A stretch of 37,998 nucleotides of DNA from Granulosicoccus sp964594905 (GTDB taxonomy: Bacteria; Pseudomonadota; Gammaproteobacteria; Granulosicoccales; Granulosicoccaceae), in contig CAZQOI010000026.1 of NCBI GenBank assembly GCA_964594905.1, forward strand, positions 1-37,998, given 5' to 3'. Both the position numbers and the translations under genes were made by a program. Below are positions 1 to 8,897 of this stretch, one piece after another (the first letter of the stretch is position 1; the number at the start of each line of letters is the position of its first letter). The notes under the pieces are model-generated. The model was not told the origin of the DNA and did not search any database. It saw nothing but the letters and a program-made list of their open reading frames with translations.

Positions 1-2
1 CT

Positions 3-569
3 GCCGTATGGCAAGCCTATGCAGATGCTCGAGATCTTGATGATCCTCAAAACAGTATCCAGAACTGGAATGACGCAACCAATCAGGTAATTACTGCGAA
101 AGCTGGCGCTCAGATCATGGGTGACTGGGCACAAGGTGAATTTCAAGTTGCAGGTCAGACCGCTGGAGAAGAATACGACTGCTTGCCTGGGCTTGGTATT
201 CAGCCAGCCTTAGACACTGGTGGCGATGCGTTCTACTTTCCACAGCAGGACGATCCCGAGGTGACAGCGGCTCAATTGCGGTTGGCTTCGATGATGTTGA
301 GCAAGGCAGTTCAGGTTGACTTTAACTTAGCCAAAGGTTCCTTGCCGGTTCGCGGAGACGTCGATTTAGAATCTGCTAATGCTTGTATGCAGAAGGGCCT
401 CGCTATTCTTGAGGATCCAGCGAACATAATCCCTTCGGGTGATCTGCTTTGGACAGGTGATACTACTGGTCAACTTGAAGATTTGTTGGTTGAATTCTGG
501 AACAATCCAGACATGGCTGCCAGTGACGCACATGATGCCTGGGCAACCATAATCGAAGAAGCTGAGTAA
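3..569 (+). CDS. sugar ABC transporter periplasmic substrate-binding protein (5' partial)
   Basis: This is the C-terminal part, about 188 residues, of an extracellular solute-binding protein. The reading frame is open from base 3 and the true start lies outside the window. It would bind a sugar in the periplasm and hand it to the two permeases encoded next. The segment KAGAQIMGDWAQGEF and the later Cys pair (in YDCLPGLG and NACMQKG) resemble the GtsA-like (glucose/mannose) branch of COG1653 proteins, and the acidic end EEAE is usual for the family. It is the first visible gene of a seven-gene same-strand run ending in a beta-mannosidase, so a mannose-containing ligand is a reasonable inference, but the sequence does not fix the ligand. 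A strong stem-loop follows the stop codon. Confidence 0.85.
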   Translation, partial: AVWQAYADARDLDDPQNSIQNWNDATNQVITAKAGAQIMGDWAQGEFQVAGQTAGEEYDCLPGLGIQPALDTGGDAFYFPQQDDPEVTAAQLRLASMMLSKAVQVDFNLAKGSLPVRGDVDLESANACMQKGLAILEDPANIIPSGDLLWTGDTTGQLEDLLVEFWNNPDMAASDAHDAWATIIEEAE

Positions 570-583
570 TTAAACTTGGTTGA

Positions 584-615
584 GTGGTGATGACGCGTCA
601 CAGCGTCATCACCAC
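584..615 (+). promoter_or_regulatory. intergenic stem-loop between binding-protein and permease genes
   Basis: A perfect 13-bp inverted repeat (GTGGTGATGACGC, loop GTCACA, then its complement) starts 14 bases after the stop codon of the binding-protein gene. No run of T follows it, so it is not a classic intrinsic terminator. Hairpins at this place in sugar ABC operons commonly protect the upstream message or reduce read-through, keeping the binding protein in excess over the membrane parts. That role is inferred here. Confidence 0.65.
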
Positions 616-642
616 TAACTCATTCCTGCTGATCCAATAATC

Positions 643-1584
643 GTGAGTACTACATTATCTTCAACGCCTAGGGTTGAGGCGGAGCCACCGGCGCGTCGCA
701 AACATCCTTTGTTGCGCAATTTGTCGGCAAAGCTTGCCGCCACACCGATGATTGCCACTGTGTTGGTAGTTTTTATTGGCTGCTCAGTCTGGTCGGTGGT
801 GTACTCGTTTACCTCGTCAAAGTCTCTGCCACGTGAAAATTTTGTTGGTCTGAAACAGTATGACCGTCTGTTTGGTGCGTCGCGTTGGATGGAGTCCATC
901 GAGAACATTGCGATTTATGGCATTTGTGCTCTTGCATTTTCACTAACCTTCGGCTTCTTGCTTGCCGTTGCGATGGATCAGAAAATTCGTTTTGAAAATA
1001 CTTTTCGTACCATTTTTCTGTATCCGTTTGCCTTGAGTTTTATTGTTACCGGGCTTGTTTGGCAATGGATACTTAACCCGGATTTCGGCATACAACATGT
1101 TGTTAGAAGTCTTGGATTTACCAATTTCGAATTCAATTTATTAGCAAGTCGCGAGTACTCCATCTATGCACTAGTGATTGCGGGGCTATGGCAAGGGACT
1201 GGTTTTGTCATGGCTCTGATGCTCGCTGGTTTGCGCGGTATCGATCAAGACATCTGGAAGGCCGCCCGCATAGATGGCATTCCAGCGTGGCGAACTTATC
1301 TTTTTATTGTCATACCCATGATGCGTCCTGTTTTTATTACCACGCTTGTCATCATTGCCTCGGGTATTGTCAAAGTCTACGATCTGGTTGTTGCATTAAC
1401 TGATGGCGGGCCTGGCATTTCGTCAGAGATGCCAGCCAAGTATGTTTACGACTATATGTTTGGACGCGCCAACCTCGGCCAGGCACTGGCAGCGTCAACA
1501 GTGATGTTGTCGACTGTGTTAATCATCCTTATTCCATGGGCGTATCTGGAATTCAGTCAAAAGAAGGATGGTGAGCATGCTTGA
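643..1584 (+). CDS. sugar ABC transporter permease, MalF/UgpA type
   Basis: Inner-membrane subunit of a CUT1 carbohydrate importer, 313 residues. It has a cytoplasmic N-terminus, a first membrane helix near residues 36-57, further helices, and the EAA-loop signature in the form WKAARIDGIPAWRTY near residue 206, where the ATPase docks. The GTG start is the first usable start after an in-frame stop at 616-618, but no clear Shine-Dalgarno sequence precedes it, so the exact start is uncertain. The gene overlaps the next permease by 8 to 17 bases depending on which start is used there. Together with the binding protein, second permease and ATPase it makes one complete importer. The family is sure; the substrate is not. 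Confidence 0.9.
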   Translation: MSTTLSSTPRVEAEPPARRKHPLLRNLSAKLAATPMIATVLVVFIGCSVWSVVYSFTSSKSLPRENFVGLKQYDRLFGASRWMESIENIAIYGICALAFSLTFGFLLAVAMDQKIRFENTFRTIFLYPFALSFIVTGLVWQWILNPDFGIQHVVRSLGFTNFEFNLLASREYSIYALVIAGLWQGTGFVMALMLAGLRGIDQDIWKAARIDGIPAWRTYLFIVIPMMRPVFITTLVIIASGIVKVYDLVVALTDGGPGISSEMPAKYVYDYMFGRANLGQALAASTVMLSTVLIILIPWAYLEFSQKKDGEHA

Positions 1585-2464
1585 GGAAGGCCCACGTGGC
1601 GCCAAACCCAAACGACTGCTGACGCCGCGCAACATCATTCTTTATGGTTTTCTGATCGTTGCGGCGCTGTATTGGCTATTACCGCTTTATGTAATGGTCG
1701 TTACCTCCTTGAAAGGCATGCCTGAAATTCGGCTTGGTAATGTGTTTTCGCCACCAGTGGAAATTACCTTTGCACCTTGGGTAAAGGCCTGGGATAGCGC
1801 TTGTACTGGTCTTTATTGTGAAGGCTTGAAGGTCGGTTTCTGGAACAGTGTGCAAATATTGATACCCAGCGTTGTTATCTCAATAGCCATTGCGTCTGTT
1901 AACGGCTATGCGCTGTCGTTCTGGCGATTCAAGGGCTCCGAGATTTTCTTTACCGTCCTACTGTTTGGTGCGTTCATTCCGTATCAGGTAATGATCTATC
2001 CCCTGGTTATCATTCTCCGAGAGATGGGGCTTTTTTCAACTTTGGCTGCGGTGGTTCTGGTTCATACAGTATTCGGTATGCCGATATTGACCTTGCTGTT
2101 CAGGAATTACTTTGCAGGTATTCCGATGGAGTTGTTCAAGGCAGCACGTGTTGATGGGGCAGGCTTTTGGCGCATATTCGGGCAAATTATGTTGCCGATG
2201 TCACTGCCGATATTTGTTGTCGCGATTATTCTGCAGGTAACCGGTATCTGGAACGATTTTCTGTTTGGGGTTATTTATGCTGGTACCCGTAATTTCCCGA
2301 TGACAGTGCAGTTGAATAACATCGTTAATTCGACACAAGGCGTCAAAGAATATAACGTCAATATGGCAGCCACTCTGTTAACCGGTGCCTTACCACTACT
2401 TGTGTACTTTGTTTCGGGCAAACTTTTTGTGCGCGGCATTGCCGCAGGGGCGGTTAAAGGGTGA
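1577..2464 (+). CDS. sugar ABC transporter permease, MalG/UgpE type
   Basis: Second membrane subunit of the CUT1 importer, about 295 residues with six predicted helices. The EAA loop reads FKAARVDGAGFWRIFGQIMLP, the usual contact with the ATPase. A periplasmic loop contains the Cys pair ACTGLYCEG, which I associate with the glucose/mannose-like subgroup. An in-frame ATG at 1568 also exists, but AGAAGG at 1562-1567 sits at a normal distance only from the ATG at 1577, so I prefer that start, which gives an 8-base overlap with the upstream stop. Its end overlaps the ATPase start in a GTGA arrangement, implying translational coupling. Confidence 0.9.
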   Translation: MLEEGPRGAKPKRLLTPRNIILYGFLIVAALYWLLPLYVMVVTSLKGMPEIRLGNVFSPPVEITFAPWVKAWDSACTGLYCEGLKVGFWNSVQILIPSVVISIAIASVNGYALSFWRFKGSEIFFTVLLFGAFIPYQVMIYPLVIILREMGLFSTLAAVVLVHTVFGMPILTLLFRNYFAGIPMELFKAARVDGAGFWRIFGQIMLPMSLPIFVVAIILQVTGIWNDFLFGVIYAGTRNFPMTVQLNNIVNSTQGVKEYNVNMAATLLTGALPLLVYFVSGKLFVRGIAAGAVKG

Positions 2465-3573
2465 GTAGCGTTGATATTCGTGATCTCGATTTGAGCTTTG
2501 GCGAAATCGAGGTTCTCAAACAACTGAATCTTGATGTCGCCGAAGGCGAATTTCTGGTACTGCTCGGACCATCAGGTTGTGGCAAATCAACTCTGTTGAA
2601 TTGCATTGCCGGTTTGCTGGATGTAACCGATGGGCAGATCTACATCAATAACAAGAACGTCACCTGGGAAGAGCCAAAGGATCGGGGAATCGGCATGGTG
2701 TTTCAATCCTATGCCTTGTACCCACAAATGACGGTCGAAAAAAACCTGTCTTTTGGTCTGCGGGTTGCCGGTATGCCGCGGGCCGAAATCAAACAGCGGG
2801 TAAGCCGCGCGGCCGAAATTCTACAAATCGAACCCCTATTGAAAAGAAAGCCCGCGGCCTTGTCTGGTGGGCAGCGCCAACGAGTCGCGATTGGTCGAGC
2901 GCTGGTTCGTGATGTGGATGTGTTTCTGTTTGATGAACCCCTGTCCAACCTGGACGCGAAACTCAGAACCGATCTCCGCGTTGAAATCAAACGATTGCAC
3001 AACCGTTTAAAAAATACGATTGTTTACGTCACCCATGATCAGATTGAAGCGATGACCTTGGCTGATCGGATTGCCATCATGAAAAGTGGTGTTATTCAGC
3101 AGCTCGGAACACCCAAAGAAATCTATCACCAACCGCATAATCGATTTGTTGCTGGTTTTATCGGTTCGCCAGGCATGAATTTCTTACCCGGTGAGTTGAA
3201 AAAAACGGTGGATGGTTGGCAGTTTCACTGTCAATCGGCAAATGATAGTGAGCAGAATGCTATCAATATTCCATTAAACGCGTATAGTTTCGCCGCCGAG
3301 CCACGTGATGGGCAAAAAGTGGAGTTTGGTATTCGCCCTGAACACGTTGTGCTGGGTGACGCAGCAGTCAATAGCCCAGTTAACACAACGGTAGTCATTG
3401 ACATTGTTGAACCGATGGGTGCCGATACCGTGGCGTGGAGTACATTTCTCGGTCATGCACTAAATGCAAGATTGGATTCAGAATCCGAAGTTTCACCCGA
3501 ACAGTCAATTGCTGCGGGATTTGATCCTGCCAAAGCATCATTGTTTGATGTGGAGTCCGGTCAACGGATTTGA
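2461..3573 (+). CDS. sugar ABC transporter ATP-binding protein, MalK/UgpC type
   Basis: Cytoplasmic ATPase that powers the CUT1 importer, 370 residues. Visible motifs in order are Walker A GPSGCGKST (about residues 37-45), the Q-loop in MVFQSYALYPQMT, the ABC signature LSGGQRQRVAIGRAL, Walker B VFLFDEPLSNLDA and the switch histidine in YVTHDQ. The last 130 residues match the TOBE/OB regulatory domain of MalK-like proteins, including FGIRPEHV. The GTG start overlaps the TGA of the preceding permease. An ATPase of this type can sometimes serve several importers in one cell, but this gene is in a complete cluster. Confidence 0.95.
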   Translation: MSSVDIRDLDLSFGEIEVLKQLNLDVAEGEFLVLLGPSGCGKSTLLNCIAGLLDVTDGQIYINNKNVTWEEPKDRGIGMVFQSYALYPQMTVEKNLSFGLRVAGMPRAEIKQRVSRAAEILQIEPLLKRKPAALSGGQRQRVAIGRALVRDVDVFLFDEPLSNLDAKLRTDLRVEIKRLHNRLKNTIVYVTHDQIEAMTLADRIAIMKSGVIQQLGTPKEIYHQPHNRFVAGFIGSPGMNFLPGELKKTVDGWQFHCQSANDSEQNAINIPLNAYSFAAEPRDGQKVEFGIRPEHVVLGDAAVNSPVNTTVVIDIVEPMGADTVAWSTFLGHALNARLDSESEVSPEQSIAAGFDPAKASLFDVESGQRI

Positions 3574-3609
3574 CGCTTAACAGTTTATTATTTAAGGAAA
3601 TCTACATTT

Positions 3610-4508
3610 ATGGATTGGTCATTCCAGTTGTATAGCGCGAGAAATACACCGACAGACGAGGCTCTGAAGATTATTGGTGACGCTGGATACACTCAAGTCG
3701 AAGCTATCGGCGATAACTTCGCTGATGCTGATGGCTTCCAGAAGTCGCTCACGGACAATGGCTTGTCTGTGCCTTCTTTGCATATAAACCTGGGGCCTCT
3801 CCGGGAAGAGTCAGATGCGATGATGGCGCGCGCCAAGGATATTGGTGCAACCCATATTGTGTGCCCCTACCTTGATGAAACTGAGCGACCGGATTCAGCA
3901 GACGGATGGTCGGCACTTGCCCGTGAGCTGGGNNNNNNNNNNNNNNNNNNNNNNNNNNNNNNNNNNNNNNNNNNNNNNNNNNNNNNNNNNNNNNNNNNNN
4001 NNNNNNNNNNNNNNNNNNNNNNNNNNNNNNNNAAACTGAGCGACCGGATTCAGCAGACGGATGGTCGGCACTTGCCCGTGAGCTGGGCGCAATGGCGAAG
4101 GTCTGGAATGAAAACGGATTTACGTTTGCCTACCACAATCATGATTTTGAATTTATAGTGCTCAGCGATGGCACTGTTCCGATGCAAATTATTCTGGACG
4201 AAGCACCCGATATGCGTTGGGAAATCGATGTAGCCTGGATTGTGCGCGCCGATGCTGATCCATCTCCATGGATCACGAAACATGCGTCAAGAATATCGGC
4301 GGTTCATCTAAAAGACATAGCGCCCCAGGGTGAATGCACAGATGAGGATGGTTGGGCAGACTTTGGTCACGGTAAAGTTGCCTGGAAAAGTCTGATGCCT
4401 TTGTTGTTGAACACGGGTGCTGCGCACTACATCGTGGAACATGACAACCCCAACGATCTCGTGAGATTTGCCAAGCGTTCCATCGATTCGGCGAGGCAAT
4501 ACGTATGA
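3610..4508 (+). CDS. sugar phosphate isomerase/epimerase-like TIM-barrel protein (interrupted by assembly gap)
   Basis: Member of the AP-endonuclease-2/xylose-isomerase-like TIM-barrel superfamily (IolE/IolI/Hyi type). Such proteins isomerise, epimerise or dehydrate sugars and keto-sugars with a bound divalent metal. The start is an ATG after an AAGGAAA ribosome site. A 100-N gap splits it, but the 55 bases before and after the gap are identical and in the same codon phase. Removing one copy plus the Ns leaves one open frame of 247 codons, a normal length for the family. Candidate metal ligands are the Glu and Asp residues in the EIDVAWI, AVHLKD and YIVEHDNP segments. The stop overlaps the next start as ATGA. 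The substrate is unknown; the partner oxidoreductase suggests a keto-sugar. Confidence 0.8.
3878..3932 (+). repeat. 55-bp duplicated contig end, left copy
   Basis: These 55 bases are identical to 4033-4087 and directly abut the N gap. This is the pattern of two contigs that share a k-mer-length overlap but were joined with Ns instead of merged. Confidence 0.95.
3933..4032. other. assembly gap of 100 N (spurious)
   Basis: Exactly 100 N, a scaffolder's placeholder length. The flanking 55-base identity and the restored reading frame indicate that little or nothing is missing here. Confidence 0.95.
4033..4087 (+). repeat. 55-bp duplicated contig end, right copy
   Basis: Exact copy of 3878-3932 on the other side of the N gap. 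It is an assembly duplicate and not a biological repeat. Confidence 0.95.
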
Positions 4509-5632
4509 ACGTAGGGATAATCGGTTGCGGAAATATTTCAACAACCTACCTTGAACTTGCCCATTTGTTTCGGGGTATTACGATTACAGCTGTCAGTGAT
4601 TTGGATGAGTCTCGTGCTCAGGCACAGGCTGAAGAGTTTTCATGCAAGGCTATGTCGGTCGATGCTCTTCTCGCTGACAAGACAATCGAGGCTGTAATTA
4701 ATCTGACGATTCCAGCCGTACATGCCGAGGTTTCCACAGCTGCTGTTAACGCAGGCAAACACGTTTACTCTGAAAAGCCTTATGTACTGAGTCTTGCTGA
4801 TGGTTTGGCGCTCGGTAAGCTTGCGGAGAAGCAAAACGTTCGCGTGGGTTCAGCGCCAGATACCTTCCTGGGTGGTACGCATCAGATGGCACGGGCATTG
4901 GTCGATTCTGATCGCGTTGGTGACATCGTCGGTGGCAGTTGTCATTTCATGAATCATGGCATGGAAGATTGGCATCCAGATCCAGACTTCTTTTATCAGC
5001 CTGGTGGTGGTCCAGTACTGGATATGGGACCTTACTACATCAGTAATCTCGTGCAGTTGATTGGCCCTGTGGCTCGAGTGGTTGCATTAAGTTCGAAGCC
5101 GTTTTCTACACGAACCATTTCCAGTGAACCGCGTGCTGGAGAGTCTATTCCTGTCGACATTGAAACTTCGGTTAACGCGCTGTTGGAATTTCACAGTGGC
5201 GCGCAAGTGAATTTAAGCATGAGTTGGGATGTCTGGTCGCACGAACACAATTGCATGGAACTGTATGGCACCAAAAGTACCTTGTACGTGCCTGATCCTA
5301 ATTTTTTCGGTGGCGAGTTGCGACTCAATGCAGGCGGTGATGATGAACTAGTAACGGTTGATCACCCATTGGCTATCTTCAATCAGTTTCCTGAAGAGGA
5401 AGGTGATGATGAAGCGCGTGCAAATTATCGCGGTATTGGTCTCGCTGACATGATTGCGGCCATCGATGAGGGACGTGCCCATCGTTGTGATAATCATTTT
5501 GCCTTGCATGTGATTGACGTCATGACATCAATTTTGCAATCAGGCGAAGAAAAACGCATCGTTGAGTTATCAACCCGTTGTGAACGTCCAGCGGCGCTTG
5601 ATGCAGCGGCGGCGAAAGCGTTACTAGCCTGA
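4505..5632 (+). CDS. Gfo/Idh/MocA family oxidoreductase
   Basis: NAD(P)-dependent sugar dehydrogenase-like protein, 375 residues. The N-terminal Rossmann fold starts with VGIIGCGNIS (residues 3-12), and the family's EKP motif appears as SEKPYVLS near residue 95. The C-terminal alpha/beta domain contains GGGPVLDMGPYYI, typical of the substrate-binding half. The ATG overlaps the TGA of the isomerase gene as ATGA, so the two enzymes are translated together. Members oxidise or reduce hydroxyls of sugars, inositols or glycosides; some oxidise C3 of glycosides to allow later cleavage. Which reaction is used here cannot be read from sequence. Confidence 0.88.
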   Translation: MNVGIIGCGNISTTYLELAHLFRGITITAVSDLDESRAQAQAEEFSCKAMSVDALLADKTIEAVINLTIPAVHAEVSTAAVNAGKHVYSEKPYVLSLADGLALGKLAEKQNVRVGSAPDTFLGGTHQMARALVDSDRVGDIVGGSCHFMNHGMEDWHPDPDFFYQPGGGPVLDMGPYYISNLVQLIGPVARVVALSSKPFSTRTISSEPRAGESIPVDIETSVNALLEFHSGAQVNLSMSWDVWSHEHNCMELYGTKSTLYVPDPNFFGGELRLNAGGDDELVTVDHPLAIFNQFPEEEGDDEARANYRGIGLADMIAAIDEGRAHRCDNHFALHVIDVMTSILQSGEEKRIVELSTRCERPAALDAAAAKALLA

Positions 5633-5677
5633 TCGACCCCCGATGTTCTCGGGTTTCAACTGGTGAGTTAACGGCGT

Positions 5678-8203
5678 ATGCGTGTTCTCCTTGACGATGA
5701 TTGGACTCTGCGTTGTAACGATGACGTCAGCGATACAAAAACGAAAGTTGCCATTGACGCTGTCCCATTCACGATTCCAAATGATGTTCATTCATCGTTG
5801 TTGAATGCTGGAAAATTACCGGAGCCGTACTACAGAGACAATGAGCTAGTTGTCGATTGGGTTAACCAGCGCAAGTGGATAATTGAACGCACATTCGATA
5901 TTTCCAGCAACACGGCAAGCCTTAGTCACACCTTGTTGCTGGAGTCGGTTGACTGTTTGGCAACGGTTTATATCAATGATCAGAAGGTTGGACGTTGTGA
6001 GAATCAGTTTCTTCGATATGCTTTTTTGATCGATGCTTTTATTGAGGTTGGTGAAAACCGGCTAAGAATTGTTTTCGATATTGCGCGCGATGTTGCAGAA
6101 GAGCGAGCTACAGCCTATCCGTTTGAATTACCGAATTCGTCAAATTGCCGTATCCCTAACAATCAGTATCTGAGAAAGACGCCTTGTCATTCGGGATGGG
6201 ATTGGAATATCGCACTGATGCCAATCGGTATATACGGCACGGTTGCCATAGATTCACATGAACGTGTGCGTCTTGATGATGTCTCGGTGCAATCGGTATT
6301 TGATGCGGAAGGGGGGGCAGTAACGCTTGATGTGTCAGTCGCACTTCTATGCAATGAAACAAGCCAGATCGATTGCAAGCTGACCTTGGGAAACGTCACC
6401 TCGTCTGAATCATTGGTGGTGTATCCGGGTGAGCAACGAGTCAACTTGTCACTTGCGGTTGGGAATCTTGCGTTGTGGTGGCCCGCCGGATCAGGTGAAC
6501 AGGCTCTCCACCTACTGCGTCTTGAAATCGCAGGCATTGTGTGGGAACAACAAATAGGTATACGTCACAGCGAAATTATTTGTCAGCCTGATGTTGATTC
6601 TGATGGTCACGGCTTTGCCATTGCCATCAATGGAAAAAAAATATTCATGCGCGGCGCTAACTGGATTCCGCCTGATGCATTGCCAGCAAGAGGTACGCCC
6701 CAGGAGGTGCGCGCCTTGTTGCAGTCAGCGGTTGATGCAAATATGAATATGCTGCGTGTCTGGGGTGGTGGGCAGTATGAACCTGATTGGTTCTATGCCT
6801 TGTGTGATGAGCTTGGTATCTTGATTTGGCAGGACTTCATGTTTAGCTGTCATCACTATCCCGCTGGAGATGCACAATGGATAGCATCAGTACGTGAAGA
6901 AGCTAAACAACAAGTACGCAGACTCTCACGATTCGCCTGTATTGCCTTGTGGTGTGGTGACAATGAACTTGTTGGTGCCTTGAAATGGTGGGATGTTACT
7001 GTCAAACACCGGGATCGCTATCTCGCTAACTATGTCCGTCTCAACACAGTACTCGAGGAAGCTGTATTCAAGGAAGCGCCTGAGACTCCATGGTGGCCAA
7101 GCTCTCCATCGCTTGGTCGCATGAACTACGCGGATGGATGGAAGAATGATGCCTCGGGTGATATGCACTTTTGGGATGTCTGGCATGAGGCGAAACCATT
7201 CTCGGCCTATCAGGAAATTCACCCGCGATTCTGTTCCGAGTTCGGTTTCCAATCTTTCCCGTCACAGGCATTGGTTGATACCTTTGCAACTGAGGAAGAC
7301 CAAAATGTGTCTTCGGCAGTCATGGCTATTCATCAACGCAATATCGGTGGTAATGCCCGAATAGTCGAAACGCTTGTTCGCTATTTTCCGTTTCCTGATT
7401 CTTTCAATCGGACCTTGTTTCTATCTCAATGTCAGCAAGCCATGGCGATTCGTATCGCCGTTGACTATTGGCGATCGCTCAAACCACATTGCATGGGTAC
7501 ACTGTACTGGCAGTTAAACGACACCTGGCCCGTCGCGTCGTGGTCATCGTTGGAATACGGCGGTGCCTGGAAACTGTTGCACTATGCCGCGCGAGAGTTT
7601 TACCAGGATGTGCGCGTGGTAATCGTACCGGATGCAGTGTCAATGAACGTGACTGGTGGCTCCCTTCCTTCTGCGGATCGCTCCCATCACTGGCAGACGA
7701 AGCAAGACGTACTGGAGGTACGCACCATCAATGATTCTGACAAAGATCTTGCACTGCGCGTTGAAGCAAGAGCAATTGATATGAGTGGTGTGGTGCACGA
7801 GACATGGCAGCTTGAAGGCATGGCATCCAAGGAATCTGCAGATACCCTACTAAAACTTGATGCAGCGGATGTTCCAAAGGATTGCTTTGTCATTTTGCAA
7901 TGGACGGATGAATCGGGTGATCATTCGGGGCAAAGTGAGTACTGGCCGCGACCGTACAAGGAATACGCTTTACCTACACCTGATATCAAGACTCAGTTTC
8001 GCGAGACGTCCTCTGGGCTCGAATGCACGTTGACAACCGATAAGCCTGCATTTTTCGTCACTTTAGAACTGGGAGGGCGGCGTATCTGGTCAGCTAATGG
8101 CATTACCTTGTTGCCTGGCGAGCAACGCGTAGTCAAAGTAATACGTGAGCTTGATTCGGTTCGTGTGCCTGAGGTGTCTGACGGCGAAATCATGCACCTG
8201 TAA
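5678..8203 (+). CDS. beta-mannosidase, glycoside hydrolase family 2
   Basis: Retaining exo-beta-mannosidase of 841 residues, a full length for the family. The N-terminal sugar-binding jelly-roll and immunoglobulin-like domains occupy about residues 1-300; the TIM barrel follows, beginning with FMRGANWIPPDALP. The acid/base Glu is E430 in WCGDNELVG, and the nucleophile is E521 in CSEFGFQS; both sit in the contexts known for GH2 mannosidases. No signal peptide is visible, so it probably acts in the cytoplasm on imported mannosides. It closes the transporter operon, 45 bases after the oxidoreductase. Beta-mannosidase is preferred over other GH2 activities because of the NE and SEFG contexts and the length; specificity could still include related beta-glycosides. 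Confidence 0.9.
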   Translation: MRVLLDDDWTLRCNDDVSDTKTKVAIDAVPFTIPNDVHSSLLNAGKLPEPYYRDNELVVDWVNQRKWIIERTFDISSNTASLSHTLLLESVDCLATVYINDQKVGRCENQFLRYAFLIDAFIEVGENRLRIVFDIARDVAEERATAYPFELPNSSNCRIPNNQYLRKTPCHSGWDWNIALMPIGIYGTVAIDSHERVRLDDVSVQSVFDAEGGAVTLDVSVALLCNETSQIDCKLTLGNVTSSESLVVYPGEQRVNLSLAVGNLALWWPAGSGEQALHLLRLEIAGIVWEQQIGIRHSEIICQPDVDSDGHGFAIAINGKKIFMRGANWIPPDALPARGTPQEVRALLQSAVDANMNMLRVWGGGQYEPDWFYALCDELGILIWQDFMFSCHHYPAGDAQWIASVREEAKQQVRRLSRFACIALWCGDNELVGALKWWDVTVKHRDRYLANYVRLNTVLEEAVFKEAPETPWWPSSPSLGRMNYADGWKNDASGDMHFWDVWHEAKPFSAYQEIHPRFCSEFGFQSFPSQALVDTFATEEDQNVSSAVMAIHQRNIGGNARIVETLVRYFPFPDSFNRTLFLSQCQQAMAIRIAVDYWRSLKPHCMGTLYWQLNDTWPVASWSSLEYGGAWKLLHYAAREFYQDVRVVIVPDAVSMNVTGGSLPSADRSHHWQTKQDVLEVRTINDSDKDLALRVEARAIDMSGVVHETWQLEGMASKESADTLLKLDAADVPKDCFVILQWTDESGDHSGQSEYWPRPYKEYALPTPDIKTQFRETSSGLECTLTTDKPAFFVTLELGGRRIWSANGITLLPGEQRVVKVIRELDSVRVPEVSDGEIMHL

Positions 8204-8267
8204 TACCCCCTGTTTTTCCTGATCGATTGCATTGTTTCCTGCGTCATTGGCCTATAGTAGCTCAGCC

Positions 8268-8897
8268 ATGAGAAGTGACATCCTGAACCGTCAGACGCTG
8301 GAACAAGCGCTCAGACATCTTGCCTCCCAAGACAAGGTGATGAGAGAGCTGCTGCAAACTTATGGCATCCCACCATTATGGCGTCGTCGTCAGGACTTCC
8401 AGACCTTGTTGCATATCGTGCTGGAACAAAAGGTATCGCTCGCCAGTGCCGCTGCTGTGCTTGAAAGGGTTCAATGCCTTTGCCCAACAATGTCGCCTGA
8501 AGATTTTCTGTCTGTTCCAGCTTTGGCTTTACGTGAAGCCGGAATCAGTGAGCGCAAACTAAGCTATTGTCAATCAATCGCTGAGGCCTTGATTGACGGC
8601 AGCCTCGATCTAAAGCGTTTGCGTAAACTCGACGATGAGGCAGTGGTTGATACCTTGATCAAGATTCGCGGTATTGGTCCCTGGACTGCTGGTGTCTTTC
8701 TTTTGATGGCTATGCGTCGCGCCGATGCGTGGGCAAGCGGCGATCGCGCATTAGCGGTCAGTGTGCAGGAGTGTTATGCCCTCGACGAGGTTCCAAGCTA
8801 CGCGGCGCTTGATGAGATGGCCATGCAGTGGTCGCCATGTCGTGCGGCTGCAGCTCGTATACTGTGGCATGCCTATCTGTGCAAGCGAGGCAAGTGA
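8268..8897 (+). CDS. DNA-3-methyladenine glycosylase II-like protein (AlkA/HhH-GPD family)
   Basis: Base-excision repair glycosylase of 209 residues that would remove alkylated purines from DNA. The helix-hairpin-helix reads IKIRGIGPWTAGVF (about residues 133-146) and is followed by the expected catalytic Asp in ASGDRAL. The N-terminal AlkA domain of E. coli is absent, as in the many short AlkA-like enzymes. I chose the ATG at 8268; a TTG 36 bases upstream would add residues unlike the family. The stop overlaps the ATG of the MFS gene (TGATG). A second alkylation glycosylase of an unrelated family, Tag, lies about 9 kb away. Confidence 0.87.
   Translation: MRSDILNRQTLEQALRHLASQDKVMRELLQTYGIPPLWRRRQDFQTLLHIVLEQKVSLASAAAVLERVQCLCPTMSPEDFLSVPALALREAGISERKLSYCQSIAEALIDGSLDLKRLRKLDDEAVVDTLIKIRGIGPWTAGVFLLMAMRRADAWASGDRALAVSVQECYALDEVPSYAALDEMAMQWSPCRAAAARILWHAYLCKRGK

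Noticed and set aside
3895..4092. Open frames passing through the 100-N gap on both strands
   Set aside because: They exist only because N codons are read as sense; the joined isomerase frame explains the region.
5639..5656. Possible terminator CCCGA-TGTTC-TCGGG-TTT between the oxidoreductase and mannosidase genes
   Set aside because: The stem has only five pairs and three T follow. It lies inside an apparent operon, so I do not call it a terminator.
8227..8258. Promoter candidate TTGCAT ... TATAGT upstream of the AlkA-like gene
   Set aside because: The spacing is 20 bases (or 15 with TTGTTT) and the start would leave almost no leader; not convincing.
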